42,055 bases of DNA from contig JAFUGH010000050.1 in the NCBI GenBank assembly GCA_017469465.1, forward strand, positions 1 to 42,055, read 5' to 3'. The position numbers and the translations under genes were made by a program. This document shows positions 1-7,061 of this stretch, in pieces. Each line of letters starts with the position of its first letter. Position 1 is the first letter of the stretch. The stretch is from Clostridia bacterium. GTDB taxonomy: Bacteria; Bacillota; Clostridia; TANB77; UBA1234. The notes beneath the pieces are model-generated. The model searched no databases. It was given only the letters and a program-made list of their open reading frames with translations, and had not been told where the DNA came from.

Positions 1-32
1 CCTCTCGGGTTCGAATCCCTCTGTCTCCGCCA
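1..32 (+). tRNA. tRNA 3' end (partial, probably tRNA-Ser)
   Basis: The window opens inside a tRNA. The T-loop TTCGAAT is at 10-16, the 3' acceptor strand at 22-28, the discriminator G at 29 and an encoded CCA at 30-32. A 5' half beginning GGAGACA and discriminator G would fit a bacterial tRNA-Ser, but the anticodon lies outside the window. Only three of the five T-stem pairs form (7-9 with 17-19); 5-6 do not pair with 20-21. The gene could therefore be atypical or a damaged copy. Confidence 0.7.
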
Positions 33-34
33 AT

Positions 35-66
35 AAAAAAAAGTCGCTTATAAGCGACTTTTTTTT
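35..66. terminator. Bidirectional terminator after the tRNA
   Basis: An A-run, a palindromic stem AAGTCGCTTATAAGCGACTT (41-60) and a T-run (to 66) form a symmetrical intrinsic terminator that would work on either strand. It sits directly after the tRNA CCA end. Confidence 0.75.
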
Positions 67-115
67 ATTGGCGGAGACAGAGGGATTCGAACCCGAGAGG
101 GCATCGAGCGAGAAG

Positions 116-139
116 AAAAAGCTCCGGTGGAGCTTTTTT
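116..139. terminator. Hairpin terminator AAAAAGCTCC/GAGCTTTTTT
   Basis: AAAAAGCTCC (116-125), loop GGTG, then the complement with a T-run (130-139). It could act in both directions. No gene is visible between it and the palindrome, so what it terminates is unknown. Confidence 0.6.
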
Positions 140-209
140 AGAGAGATGATCGACTGAGCATGCGAAGGAGATATAAGGCGCGAAGCGACTGGCGAATCCC
201 GAAAGGCAG

Positions 210-242
210 AAAAGTCGCTTATAAGCGGTTTTTTTATTGGCG
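210..242. repeat. Second, diverged copy of the tRNA-terminator hairpin
   Basis: AAAAGTCGCTTATAAGCGG followed by a T-run and TTATTGGCG repeats, nearly base for base, the segment at about 38-73 (terminator plus the inverted CGCCA end of the tRNA). The two direct copies bracket about 130 bp holding no recognisable gene. It can still act as a terminator ahead of maf. Confidence 0.6.
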
Positions 243-309
243 TTTTTTGTTGCATTTTTATTTTTAAAAAGATATTATTGAATTATCATATTTTTTAGGA
301 GGTTTTATC

Positions 310-894
310 ATGAAGATAATATTAGCATCTCAATCTCCACGTAGAAAGGAGATTTTATCTATGATTACTAACAATTTTGAAGTAATTGTTAGTAATGCTG
401 AGGAAGTTATTGATAAAAAGTTAACAAATGAAGAGCAAGTCAAACATTTAGCATATATTAAAGCTAAAGCTGTTTTTGATGAGACAAAAGACTTAGGAAA
501 CAGGATAGTTATTGGAAGTGATACGATAGTTGTAAAAGATGAAAAAATATATGGAAAACCTAAGAATCATGATGATGCTGTGAATATGTTAAAAGATTTG
601 AAAAATGCTAAACATGAAGTAATGACAGGCTTATGTATCATGATTGAAAAGAATGGTGAAATATTAGAAAAACTTGACATTGATATAACAGCGGTATATA
701 TTAATGACTTGAGTGAAAAAGAAATAGAAGATTGGATTGCCACAAATGAGGCATACGACAAAGCGGGTGGATATGCAATTCAAGGAAAATTTGGCGTGTT
801 TATCCAAAAGATTGATGGTAATTATTATACAGTTGTTGGATTACCTGTTCATAAAGTTTATAACATTATTAAACCATATCTAGAAAGTGAATAA
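310..894 (+). CDS. maf: Maf family nucleotide pyrophosphatase
   Basis: Cytoplasmic Maf/YhdE-type nucleoside triphosphate pyrophosphatase, which hydrolyses nucleotides such as dTTP, UTP or modified NTPs to the monophosphate; the family is linked to house-cleaning and septum control. The 194-aa length is normal. It starts with the signature LASQSPRR (5-12), has GSDT at 69-72 with the likely catalytic Asp71, GKP at 82-84 and KAGGYAIQG at 151-159. The start is fixed by AGGAGG 10 nt upstream. It is followed 36 nt later by the ComEC-like gene. Which nucleotide it prefers cannot be read from the sequence with confidence. Confidence 0.95.
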   Translation: MKIILASQSPRRKEILSMITNNFEVIVSNAEEVIDKKLTNEEQVKHLAYIKAKAVFDETKDLGNRIVIGSDTIVVKDEKIYGKPKNHDDAVNMLKDLKNAKHEVMTGLCIMIEKNGEILEKLDIDITAVYINDLSEKEIEDWIATNEAYDKAGGYAIQGKFGVFIQKIDGNYYTVVGLPVHKVYNIIKPYLESE

Positions 895-930
895 TAATGT
901 TATTGGAACAACAAAAGAGGAGGCATTTTA

Positions 931-1890
931 ATGGCACAAAAGAAAAATAAAAAAATAGTAAGAAAAACATGGTATATTTTAGGAGTAGTTCTATTAATTA
1001 TTGCATATTATTTCATTGCACCAAATGATTTTGAAAAACAAGTACAAACATTATATACTTCACTAACAGAAATTGAAGAAAATGGCGAAACAGATAATAA
1101 TTTAGAAGAAAATTCAAACTATTTAGACAACTTAGAAATATATTTTTGGGATGTTGGTCAAGCTGATTGTATTTTAGTTTGTTGTGATGGAAAATACATG
1201 TTAATTGATGCAGGAAATAATGCAGATGGAAAGTTAATCGAGGAACAACTAAAAGAAATGGAAATAACAAAGATTGATTATCTAATTGGAACACATCCTC
1301 ATGAAGATCATATTGGTGGGTTAGATAATATTATTAGAAGTTTTAAAATTGGTAAGTTCTATATGCCTAATAGACAAGCTAATTCAGCTACTTTTGAAGA
1401 TGTACTAGATGCAGCAATTAACAAGAATTTGAAGATAGTAGCTCCAAATAGGGGAACAACTTTTAATTTAGGAGAAGCTGAATGTAAAGTTTTGTCTGCT
1501 GAATCTGATGCGGAAGATACGAATGATTCTTCAATTGTTATTCAGCTTACTTTCGGAAAACATAAATATTTGTTTACAGGCGATTTAACGAGTACACTTG
1601 AGGAAAGGATAGAGTGGGAAGATATTGATGTACTCAAAGTTGCACATCATGGTTCCAGATATAGTAGTTCCAAAACATTTTTAGACGCTACAAGCCCGGA
1701 AATTGCAATTATTTCTGATGGTAAAAATAACGATTATGGACATCCACATCAAGAAACATTAAAAAGATTAAAAGTAGTAAATAGTGAAGTTTATAGAACG
1801 GATAAAAAAGGAACAATTCATTTAAGTAGTGACGGAAAAGAAATTTCAATAAATTTCTTAGATATATCTTTGGATGGAAATCGGAAGTGA
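931..1890 (+). CDS. Membrane-anchored ComEC-like metallo-beta-lactamase protein
   Basis: A 319-aa protein with one N-terminal membrane segment (about 13-30) and an extracytoplasmic metallo-beta-lactamase fold related to the C-terminal domain of ComEC/Rec2. Visible motifs are DVGQAD (74-79), HPHEDHIGG (122-130), TGD (216-218), HHGS (239-242) and YGHPH (269-273), so the metal-binding set looks complete. It lacks the ComEC channel, so it is a stand-alone hydrolase, plausibly a nuclease or phosphodiesterase; the substrate is unknown. It has an AGGAGG site 8 nt before the ATG. A DUF3006 gene follows directly, a common pairing for this family. Confidence 0.9.
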   Translation: MAQKKNKKIVRKTWYILGVVLLIIAYYFIAPNDFEKQVQTLYTSLTEIEENGETDNNLEENSNYLDNLEIYFWDVGQADCILVCCDGKYMLIDAGNNADGKLIEEQLKEMEITKIDYLIGTHPHEDHIGGLDNIIRSFKIGKFYMPNRQANSATFEDVLDAAINKNLKIVAPNRGTTFNLGEAECKVLSAESDAEDTNDSSIVIQLTFGKHKYLFTGDLTSTLEERIEWEDIDVLKVAHHGSRYSSSKTFLDATSPEIAIISDGKNNDYGHPHQETLKRLKVVNSEVYRTDKKGTIHLSSDGKEISINFLDISLDGNRK

Positions 1891-1895
1891 ATAGT

Positions 1896-2111
1896 ATGAA
1901 ATACATTGTTGAAAGAATTGAAGAGAAAATAGCTTCACTGGAAAATGTGGAGACGGGTGAAATTAAAAATTTTAATATTTCTGAAATTCCATTTGTAATC
2001 CGTGAGGGAGATGTATTAATTTTTAATGAAAATGTTTGTAATACAGATGAAGAGGAAAGAAGAATAAGAGAAGAACGAATAAAAAATAAAATGAAAAATT
2101 TATGGAGTTAG
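1896..2111 (+). CDS. DUF3006-type small protein
   Basis: A 71-aa acidic/basic protein (MKYIVERIEEKIASLE...) of the DUF3006 type, commonly encoded just after ComEC-like metallo-beta-lactamases; the function is unknown. The body is predicted beta-rich up to about residue 45, then a charged helix with many E, R and K. The start is uncertain. ATG at 1896 has GGAAG 8 nt upstream and gives the usual N-terminus. An in-frame GTG at 1887 would overlap the previous stop and add three residues. The neighbour suggests the two products act together, but nothing here proves it. Confidence 0.8.
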   Translation: MKYIVERIEEKIASLENVETGEIKNFNISEIPFVIREGDVLIFNENVCNTDEEERRIREERIKNKMKNLWS

Positions 2112-2133
2112 AAAAAGTGTAAAAAACAAAATA

Positions 2134-2178
2134 AAAATGAGGAAAGACTGTTTATAATATGTCATTCCTCATTTTTTT
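2134..2178. terminator. Bidirectional terminator between convergent genes
   Basis: AAAATGAGGAA (2134-2144) pairs with TTCCTCATTTT (2165-2175), with A- and T-runs outside. It lies between the DUF3006 gene and the convergent SLH gene and can stop transcription from both. Confidence 0.8.
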
Positions 2179-2197
2179 CTAAAACTATTAATAACCT

Positions 2198-3334
2198 TTA
2201 ATTTGAATTTCCACTTACATCACCACTACTAGCATTCCAACTATTTTTTTCTAATTGCTTTAATAGTTTATATGACAACTCAATTGATTCTGCTTTAGTG
2301 ATTAATGAGTTTGGTCTTAAATTAGTTCCATCCCCTTGCATTATTTTATATGCTGTTAATGCTTTTACTGCTTGTAAAGCCCAAGAAGGGATAGTTGCTT
2401 TATCTTCATAAGTTAATTTTTCAGAATCTGCGTTACCTTTCAAAATGTTATTAATCATAATAGCGGCTTCACTTCTTGTAATATTATTATAAAGATTTAA
2501 ATATAGTTTATTTCCTACTAATGAACCTTTAATAATACCTTTTGCATATGCTAATTTAGCAGCTTCTAATAACCAATCAGGATACATTTTTGCATCTTCA
2601 AAAGTTACTTTTGGAATTTCAATATTTGCATCTTCATTACTTTCGGTAATTGCAAGTAAATATAGCATAAAATCTTGTCTAGTTGTAATAGTATTAGGCT
2701 TGAAGTAATATCTATTACCAATTTTTTCACCAACGATAATATCTCTTGCTGCAAGATGTGATGCGGAATAATTTACCCAATGGTCTTGCAAGTCAATATA
2801 ATAGAATGGAATAACAGGTGCACTGTTTTCACTGATAGTAATTGTAACCATTGCTACATTTGAAAATAAAGTACCATTTGTTAATTTAAATGAAAAAGTA
2901 TCTGTTCCAAGATAATCTCTATCCGGTGTATAAGAAAATGTTGCTACAGTATTATCTTCATAAAGAAGAGTACCATGTGAAGGTTGTGTTTCAATAACAT
3001 ATCTTATGTTTGTTTCTCCTGAAGCAATTTCTGCATGCATTGTAGAAGTTACAGTTGTATTTTTATATGTTGAAATTGAAGAACTTTGAGCAACACTTGC
3101 TAAAATTTGTTCACCAGATGATGGTAATTCCCCTGATATTTCTCCTGAAGATGTTGTGGGCTCTGGAGTAATAGGTGTTTCACCTGAGCTAGGCTCTGTA
3201 GTAGAGATAGGTGTGGAAATTTCGCCAGATATTTCACCACTTACTATTTCAGATGTTCCAAAAACTACAAAAGAATTAGAGGCAATTATCATAAATAGCA
3301 TTGAAAATGCTAATATTTTTAGTTTGTTTAACAT
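2198..3334 (-). CDS. SLH-domain surface protein with Ig-like domain
   Basis: A secreted cell-wall protein of 378 aa. Order: signal peptide (about 1-26), a low-complexity linker built of SGEIS/SSGE repeats (about 28-78), an Ig/cadherin-like beta domain (about 95-170, with a TFSYTPDRDYLGTDTFSFKL-like core), then three SLH repeats (about 182-365) that would bind secondary wall polymer, and a short SSGDVSGN tail. The start is the ATG at 3334 because GGAGG lies 6 nt upstream; a longer frame to 3370 has no such site. It is monocistronic, converging on DUF3006 and diverging from the 3D gene. Ligand or partner unknown. Confidence 0.88.
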   Translation of the reverse strand: MLNKLKILAFSMLFMIIASNSFVVFGTSEIVSGEISGEISTPISTTEPSSGETPITPEPTTSSGEISGELPSSGEQILASVAQSSSISTYKNTTVTSTMHAEIASGETNIRYVIETQPSHGTLLYEDNTVATFSYTPDRDYLGTDTFSFKLTNGTLFSNVAMVTITISENSAPVIPFYYIDLQDHWVNYSASHLAARDIIVGEKIGNRYYFKPNTITTRQDFMLYLLAITESNEDANIEIPKVTFEDAKMYPDWLLEAAKLAYAKGIIKGSLVGNKLYLNLYNNITRSEAAIMINNILKGNADSEKLTYEDKATIPSWALQAVKALTAYKIMQGDGTNLRPNSLITKAESIELSYKLLKQLEKNSWNASSGDVSGNSN

Positions 3335-3462
3335 TTTTAAACCTCCATAAAAGATAAATTTTGTCAACAAAATTATTTTTTGTTTCGGTAATATTTTGCT
3401 TCTTCAATTAGTGAAATATGCTTAGATTTTTATGGAAAATTTGTTAAAATTGAATAAAAAAT

Positions 3463-3491
3463 TTGACAAGCTATTATAATAATAGTAAAAT
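3463..3491 (+). promoter_or_regulatory. SigA-type promoter for the 3D-domain gene
   Basis: TTGACA (3463-3468), a 17-nt spacer and TAAAAT (3486-3491) lie 44 nt before the ATG. The -35 box is a perfect match; the -10 box has one mismatch. Confidence 0.6.
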
Positions 3492-3534
3492 TAAATAGCT
3501 CGTCTTAAAGACTTAAGGAAGGAGTTTTTTTAAA

Positions 3535-4230
3535 ATGAAAACAGAACAAGTAATTGTTCTACGAAAGAAAACGATAGTAATGTTTTCATTGTTTATTTTA
3601 GCTTTTACAATGGGAATGTTAAATATTCAAAAAAACACAGTTAATGCTGCTTCTATAAATGAAGTGAAAAAAGTTTATACGAACTATGTTGCTAATGAAG
3701 ATTTATTTAAAGTAGAAGTAGTTGGAAATGTGGAACCTGTTAAGCAAAGAGTAGTAGAGGAAGTGCCAATTGCGACATCCGTTTACACAGTACAATCTGT
3801 TGTGACTGAGCAAAATGGTGGTGCTACTCAATCTGATCAAGGAATCAGCAGTAAGGTGGCTTCTAGAGGTTCATACATAAGAGATACAAATGTAGCCCCA
3901 ACGGATTATGAAAAGGTAATTACAGTAAGAGCCACAGCATATTGTTTGTGTCAAAAATGTACTGGAAAAACACCAAGTAGTGCAGGATACGGTCACACAG
4001 CTTCAGGAATCGTAATTACTCCAGGAAGAGATATGAAAATTATCTCAGTAGATCCAAGTGTTATTCCATTAGGAACAGAGGTATATGTAGAAGGCTATGG
4101 ATATGCTATTGCAGGCGATACAGGTGGAGCAATAAAGGGAAATAAAATTGACGTTTATAAAGATACTCATTCACTTGCTTTACAATGGGGAGTAAAAAAT
4201 GTAAATGTGTATATTCTAAAAGATGAATAG
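3535..4230 (+). CDS. Secreted 3D-domain (MltA/Rpf-like) cell-wall protein
   Basis: A 231-aa exported protein with an N-terminal signal/anchor segment (about 15-38) and a C-terminal 3D domain (about 128-230), the double-psi beta-barrel shared with MltA and YabE/Rpf-type proteins. The three Asp that name the family are visible in ISVDPSVIPLGT, AGDTGG and IDVY. Such domains are linked to peptidoglycan cleavage. Unlike B. subtilis YabE it has no recognisable G5 or DUF348 part and is much shorter. The ATG follows AAGGAGG-like sequence. It sits before rsmA, the same place as yabE in Bacilli, which supports a YabE-like role. Confidence 0.85.
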   Translation: MKTEQVIVLRKKTIVMFSLFILAFTMGMLNIQKNTVNAASINEVKKVYTNYVANEDLFKVEVVGNVEPVKQRVVEEVPIATSVYTVQSVVTEQNGGATQSDQGISSKVASRGSYIRDTNVAPTDYEKVITVRATAYCLCQKCTGKTPSSAGYGHTASGIVITPGRDMKIISVDPSVIPLGTEVYVEGYGYAIAGDTGGAIKGNKIDVYKDTHSLALQWGVKNVNVYILKDE

Positions 4231-4233
4231 GAA

Positions 4234-4305
4234 AAACAAACAGGGACACTCTTAAATGTTAATCTGCTTTATCAGATTAACATTTAAGAGTGTCCCTGTT
4301 TGTTT
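4234..4305. repeat. Perfect 33-bp inverted repeat, terminator-like
   Basis: 4234-4266 is exactly complementary to 4273-4305 around a 6-nt loop (CTTTAT). The outer part reads AAACAAACAGGGACACTCTT. It directly follows the 3D gene stop and should end transcription, but 33 perfect pairs far exceeds a normal terminator. Related GGGAC/GGACACTCT hairpins occur at 14851-14891 and 28315-28354. Confidence 0.85.
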
Positions 4306-4336
4306 CAAGACAGTTCTTTGTTTGTTCACATTTTTC

Positions 4337-4365
4337 TTGATTTTAAAATTGGATAATAATATAAT
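4337..4365 (+). promoter_or_regulatory. Possible SigA promoter for rsmA
   Basis: TTGATT (4337-4342), a 17-nt spacer and a perfect TATAAT (4360-4365). The predicted start site would be only about 10 nt before the rsmA ATG and overlap the GAGAGGTG ribosome site, so the leader would be very short. It is therefore only a candidate. Confidence 0.4.
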
Positions 4366-4381
4366 GAATGAGAGGTGTTTT

Positions 4382-5209
4382 ATGAATTTACGAGAAGAAA
4401 CAAAAGCTGTATTAAATAAATATGGACTGAGAGCAAATAAAAAATTGGGGCAAAATTTTTTAATTAATGAAAAAATCATAGAGGATATTGTAGAGAAAGC
4501 TGAAATTTCAAAGGATGATGTAGTAATAGAAATTGGCCCTGGAATTGGAAGTTTAACAAGTTGTTTAATTGCAAATGCTAAAAAGGTAATTGCAATTGAA
4601 ATAGATTCCAATATGGTGGATATACTAAAAGCTAGATTCGGTATTTTTGATAATTTTGAAGTGATTTATGGAGATGTTTTAAGAACAAATATTTTAGAAT
4701 TAATCAAAGATTACGAAAGTGTAAAAGTTGTTGCCAATTTACCATATTACATTACTACACCAATTATTATGAAGTTATTAGAAGATAGATTAAATTTAAA
4801 ATCAATAACGGTAATGGTTCAAAAAGAAGTTGGAGAAAGAATATGCGCTACAAATAAGGACAAAGAATATGGTGCAATAACAGTTAGCGTTCAATATTAT
4901 ACTTCTCCAAAAATAATAATCGATGTGCCAAAAGAAAATTTTTTACCAGCGCCAGAAGTTGATTCTTGTGTGATAAAACTAGATATTTTAGAGAAACCTA
5001 GAGTAGAAGTAAAAGATGAGAAGTTATTTTTTAGATTAGTAAAAGGAGCTTTTACACAAAGAAGAAAGACAATTAATAATTCACTAACAAGTTCTGGAAA
5101 ATCAAAAGAAGAGATAAGTGATATACTAACTAGTTTAAATATAGATACAAAATTAAGAGCAGAAAATTTATCGATAGAGCAATATGCACAAATCGCAAAT
5201 ATGTTATAA
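4382..5209 (+). CDS. rsmA: 16S rRNA (A1518/A1519-N6,N6)-dimethyltransferase
   Basis: RsmA/KsgA uses four SAM to dimethylate two adjacent adenines in the 3' terminal helix of 16S rRNA late in 30S assembly. The 275-aa length is typical. GQNFLIN is at 23-29, the SAM loop EIGPGIGSLT at 50-59 and the catalytic NLPYY at 119-123. The chosen ATG has GAGAGGTG 5 nt upstream and gives the usual short N-terminus; the frame remains open to 4256, but that part lies in the upstream hairpin. It stands without rnmV, which often precedes it in Firmicutes. Confidence 0.95.
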   Translation: MNLREETKAVLNKYGLRANKKLGQNFLINEKIIEDIVEKAEISKDDVVIEIGPGIGSLTSCLIANAKKVIAIEIDSNMVDILKARFGIFDNFEVIYGDVLRTNILELIKDYESVKVVANLPYYITTPIIMKLLEDRLNLKSITVMVQKEVGERICATNKDKEYGAITVSVQYYTSPKIIIDVPKENFLPAPEVDSCVIKLDILEKPRVEVKDEKLFFRLVKGAFTQRRKTINNSLTSSGKSKEEISDILTSLNIDTKLRAENLSIEQYAQIANML

Positions 5210-5242
5210 TTTGTAGCACTTCATCGGTGAACTTTACAAAAT

Positions 5243-5268
5243 TTGTAGCGGAAAATTGTGTTTACCAT
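5243..5268 (+). repeat. Possible decayed copy of the REP-like repeat
   Basis: TTGTAGCGGAAAATTGTGTTTACCAT matches most of the unit TCGTAGCGGCGAACAGCGTTCGCCAT found in tandem at 41841 onward (about 17 of the 24 bases from GTAGCGG on). The hairpin pairing is partly lost. It lies in the gap between rsmA and the GGDEF gene. Confidence 0.3.
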
Positions 5269-5294
5269 TTGCTATATAAAATAGGAGGAGAAAA

Positions 5295-6233
5295 ATGATT
5301 AATAATAGATATGTTTTAATTGTTGATGATACCACGGAAGTAATTGATTTAACATTAAAATTGTTTAAGAAAGAGAATGGATTTGTTTTTGTTCATTGTT
5401 CTTCTGATACTCCAACACTAAGGTCTGGACTACAATCAATTCCTGACTTGATTGTAGTAAATGCAGATAATTTGCAAAATGATGTGAGAGGTGTGTGCGA
5501 ATTTGTTAGGAAGAATAAGGAAAACAATATTACGCCTATTATTATAACAACATCTACTAGAGACGAAGAATTTAAGATTGATATGATGAAAAATAAAGTA
5601 GAATATGTTATTTCTAAACCTTTAAACGAAAAATATTTTTATTATACAATTAGAAATATCAGTGGATTAATCAGCGCTAATAGATGTATTAGTGCACTAA
5701 CAGGTTTACCGGGAAATATTCAAATTGAAAATGAGTTAAAAAGAAGAATTTCTTCTAGGTCACAATATGCAGTTATGTATATTGATTTAGACAATTTTAA
5801 AGCATATAATGACAAATATGGATTTATGAACGGTGATGAAGTAATTAAGTTTACAAGTGATGTAATTCAAGAAGCTGTGCAAAAGTATGGAGTAAAAGGT
5901 GATTTTGTTGGGCATGTTGGAGGAGACGATTTTGTTACAGTAGTAAATTATGAAAATGCTAAAAAAATAGCAAGATATATCATTAAAAAATTTGATACTG
6001 AGATAGTACAGTTTTATACAGAAGATGATGTTAGTAAAGGATATATAAAAGTACTAAACAGGAAAGGCAAATTAGAAAAATATGCTATCATGACAATTAC
6101 GGTAGCAATGCTTAGTAACAAGTTTAAGAAATATGTAACGCCTTTAGAGATTGGTGAGGATGGTGCAAGTATTAAGAAAAAAGCAAAAACAATAGAAGGA
6201 AGTACATTTTTGGAAGATAAAAGAAAGAAATAA
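5295..6233 (+). CDS. Receiver-GGDEF protein with altered key residues
   Basis: A 312-aa cytoplasmic protein with an N-terminal CheY-like receiver (1-125) and a GGDEF-type domain (about 133-295), the PleD-like layout for making cyclic di-GMP. The acidic pair D11-D12 and K108 of the receiver are present, but the phospho-acceptor position in PDLIVVNAD holds Asn56, so normal phosphorylation is doubtful; D58 is near. The cyclase motif reads GGDDF (209-213), not GG(D/E)EF, while the metal-binding DLDNFK (164-169) is kept. It may be a weak cyclase, a GTP or c-di-GMP sensor, or a pseudoenzyme. AGGAGG precedes the ATG. Confidence 0.85.
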   Translation: MINNRYVLIVDDTTEVIDLTLKLFKKENGFVFVHCSSDTPTLRSGLQSIPDLIVVNADNLQNDVRGVCEFVRKNKENNITPIIITTSTRDEEFKIDMMKNKVEYVISKPLNEKYFYYTIRNISGLISANRCISALTGLPGNIQIENELKRRISSRSQYAVMYIDLDNFKAYNDKYGFMNGDEVIKFTSDVIQEAVQKYGVKGDFVGHVGGDDFVTVVNYENAKKIARYIIKKFDTEIVQFYTEDDVSKGYIKVLNRKGKLEKYAIMTITVAMLSNKFKKYVTPLEIGEDGASIKKKAKTIEGSTFLEDKRKK

Positions 6234-6295
6234 AAAGGATTTTTTAAGGTATAATATTTCTCTTAATGAATACATTTAATCAGAGAGGTGATTTT

Positions 6296-6997
6296 ATGTA
6301 TGTAGTTAAATTGAGAAATATTTTTTTTATCTTTTTAGGTATTGCTGTTGTTACGATAAGTTTAAATTTACTTTTGAATAAATCTACAAAAGTTGAAACT
6401 ATGGCTAGCTCTTATTCTGATGTTATTGTTGTAGATGCTGGGCACGGGTTACCTGATGGAGGAGCTAGTAATGGTGATTTATATGAATCTGATTTGAATT
6501 TGAAAATTGCTAAAAAATTAGAAGAAGAATTAACGAATAGAGGTTATGATGTTATTATGACACGAGAAAATGAAAATAATATAGCAGATGCGGATAAACA
6601 ATCTAGTCTTTCAAGTATGAAAACATCAGACCTGAATAATAGAGTAAAAATCATTAATGAAAGTGGTGCAGACTTTTGTATATCAATTCATTTAAATAAG
6701 TTTGAAAATCCAAAATATTGGGGATGGCAAACTTTTTATAATGAAAAGTCAGAAGAAGGAAAAGAACTTGCTAGGTGTATTCAAGAAAATATTACTGAAG
6801 TAATAAAAAAAGAGAATACTAGAACGGCTTTAAAAATTGATGGAATTAAAATAGTGGACAAAACGAACATTCCAGTTGTAATAGTGGAGTGTGGCTTTAT
6901 TTCAAATGCTGAAGAAGCAGAGCTACTTCAAAATGATACATATCAATCTAAATTGGTTGAAGGAATATGTAATGGAGTTGAAGAGTTTTATCATTGA
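6296..6997 (+). CDS. CwlD-like N-acetylmuramoyl-L-alanine amidase
   Basis: A zinc amidase (Amidase_3) that cuts between N-acetylmuramic acid and L-Ala. The 233-aa protein has an N-terminal membrane/signal segment (about 8-27) and a catalytic domain with DAGHG (H50), E64, SIHLN (H132) and VECGF (catalytic E198). The single-domain layout and length resemble CwlD, which in spore formers makes the muramic-delta-lactam precursor of cortex peptidoglycan; this is an inference, since other short amidases look alike. The start at 6296 has GAGAGGTG 6 nt before it; an ATG at 6266 has none. The glucan synthase gene starts 64 nt downstream. Confidence 0.85.
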   Translation: MYVVKLRNIFFIFLGIAVVTISLNLLLNKSTKVETMASSYSDVIVVDAGHGLPDGGASNGDLYESDLNLKIAKKLEEELTNRGYDVIMTRENENNIADADKQSSLSSMKTSDLNNRVKIINESGADFCISIHLNKFENPKYWGWQTFYNEKSEEGKELARCIQENITEVIKKENTRTALKIDGIKIVDKTNIPVVIVECGFISNAEEAELLQNDTYQSKLVEGICNGVEEFYH

Positions 6998-7061
6998 GTG
7001 TATATTTTTTATATCTTCGCAAAAAATAGTGTTAAATATATTTTGTAAAGGAAGATATAAA

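Larger units (their letters stand above)
1..100. repeat. Perfect 100-bp palindrome over a tRNA 3' end
   Basis: Each base k in 1-50 is complementary to base 101-k, with no mismatch that I can find and no loop. The arms carry the tRNA 3' end (1-32 on plus, 69-100 on minus) and the centre is the stem GTCGCTTATAAGCGAC. The inverted tRNA copy is not a whole gene: no matching 5' acceptor strand appears up to about 160. The left arm may extend past the window edge. Besides biology, a fold-back assembly or library artefact could make such a structure. Confidence 0.85.

Noticed and set aside
69..160. A complete second tRNA on the minus strand
   Set aside because: Only the T-arm, acceptor and CCA are present; no 5' acceptor strand, D-arm or anticodon stem follows.
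931..1890. A truncated comEC competence gene
   Set aside because: The single membrane helix, complete metal site and partner DUF3006 gene match the stand-alone family, not a broken channel protein.
4252..4611. Minus-strand frame of 119 codons over the start of rsmA
   Set aside because: Shadow of rsmA and the 33-bp hairpin.
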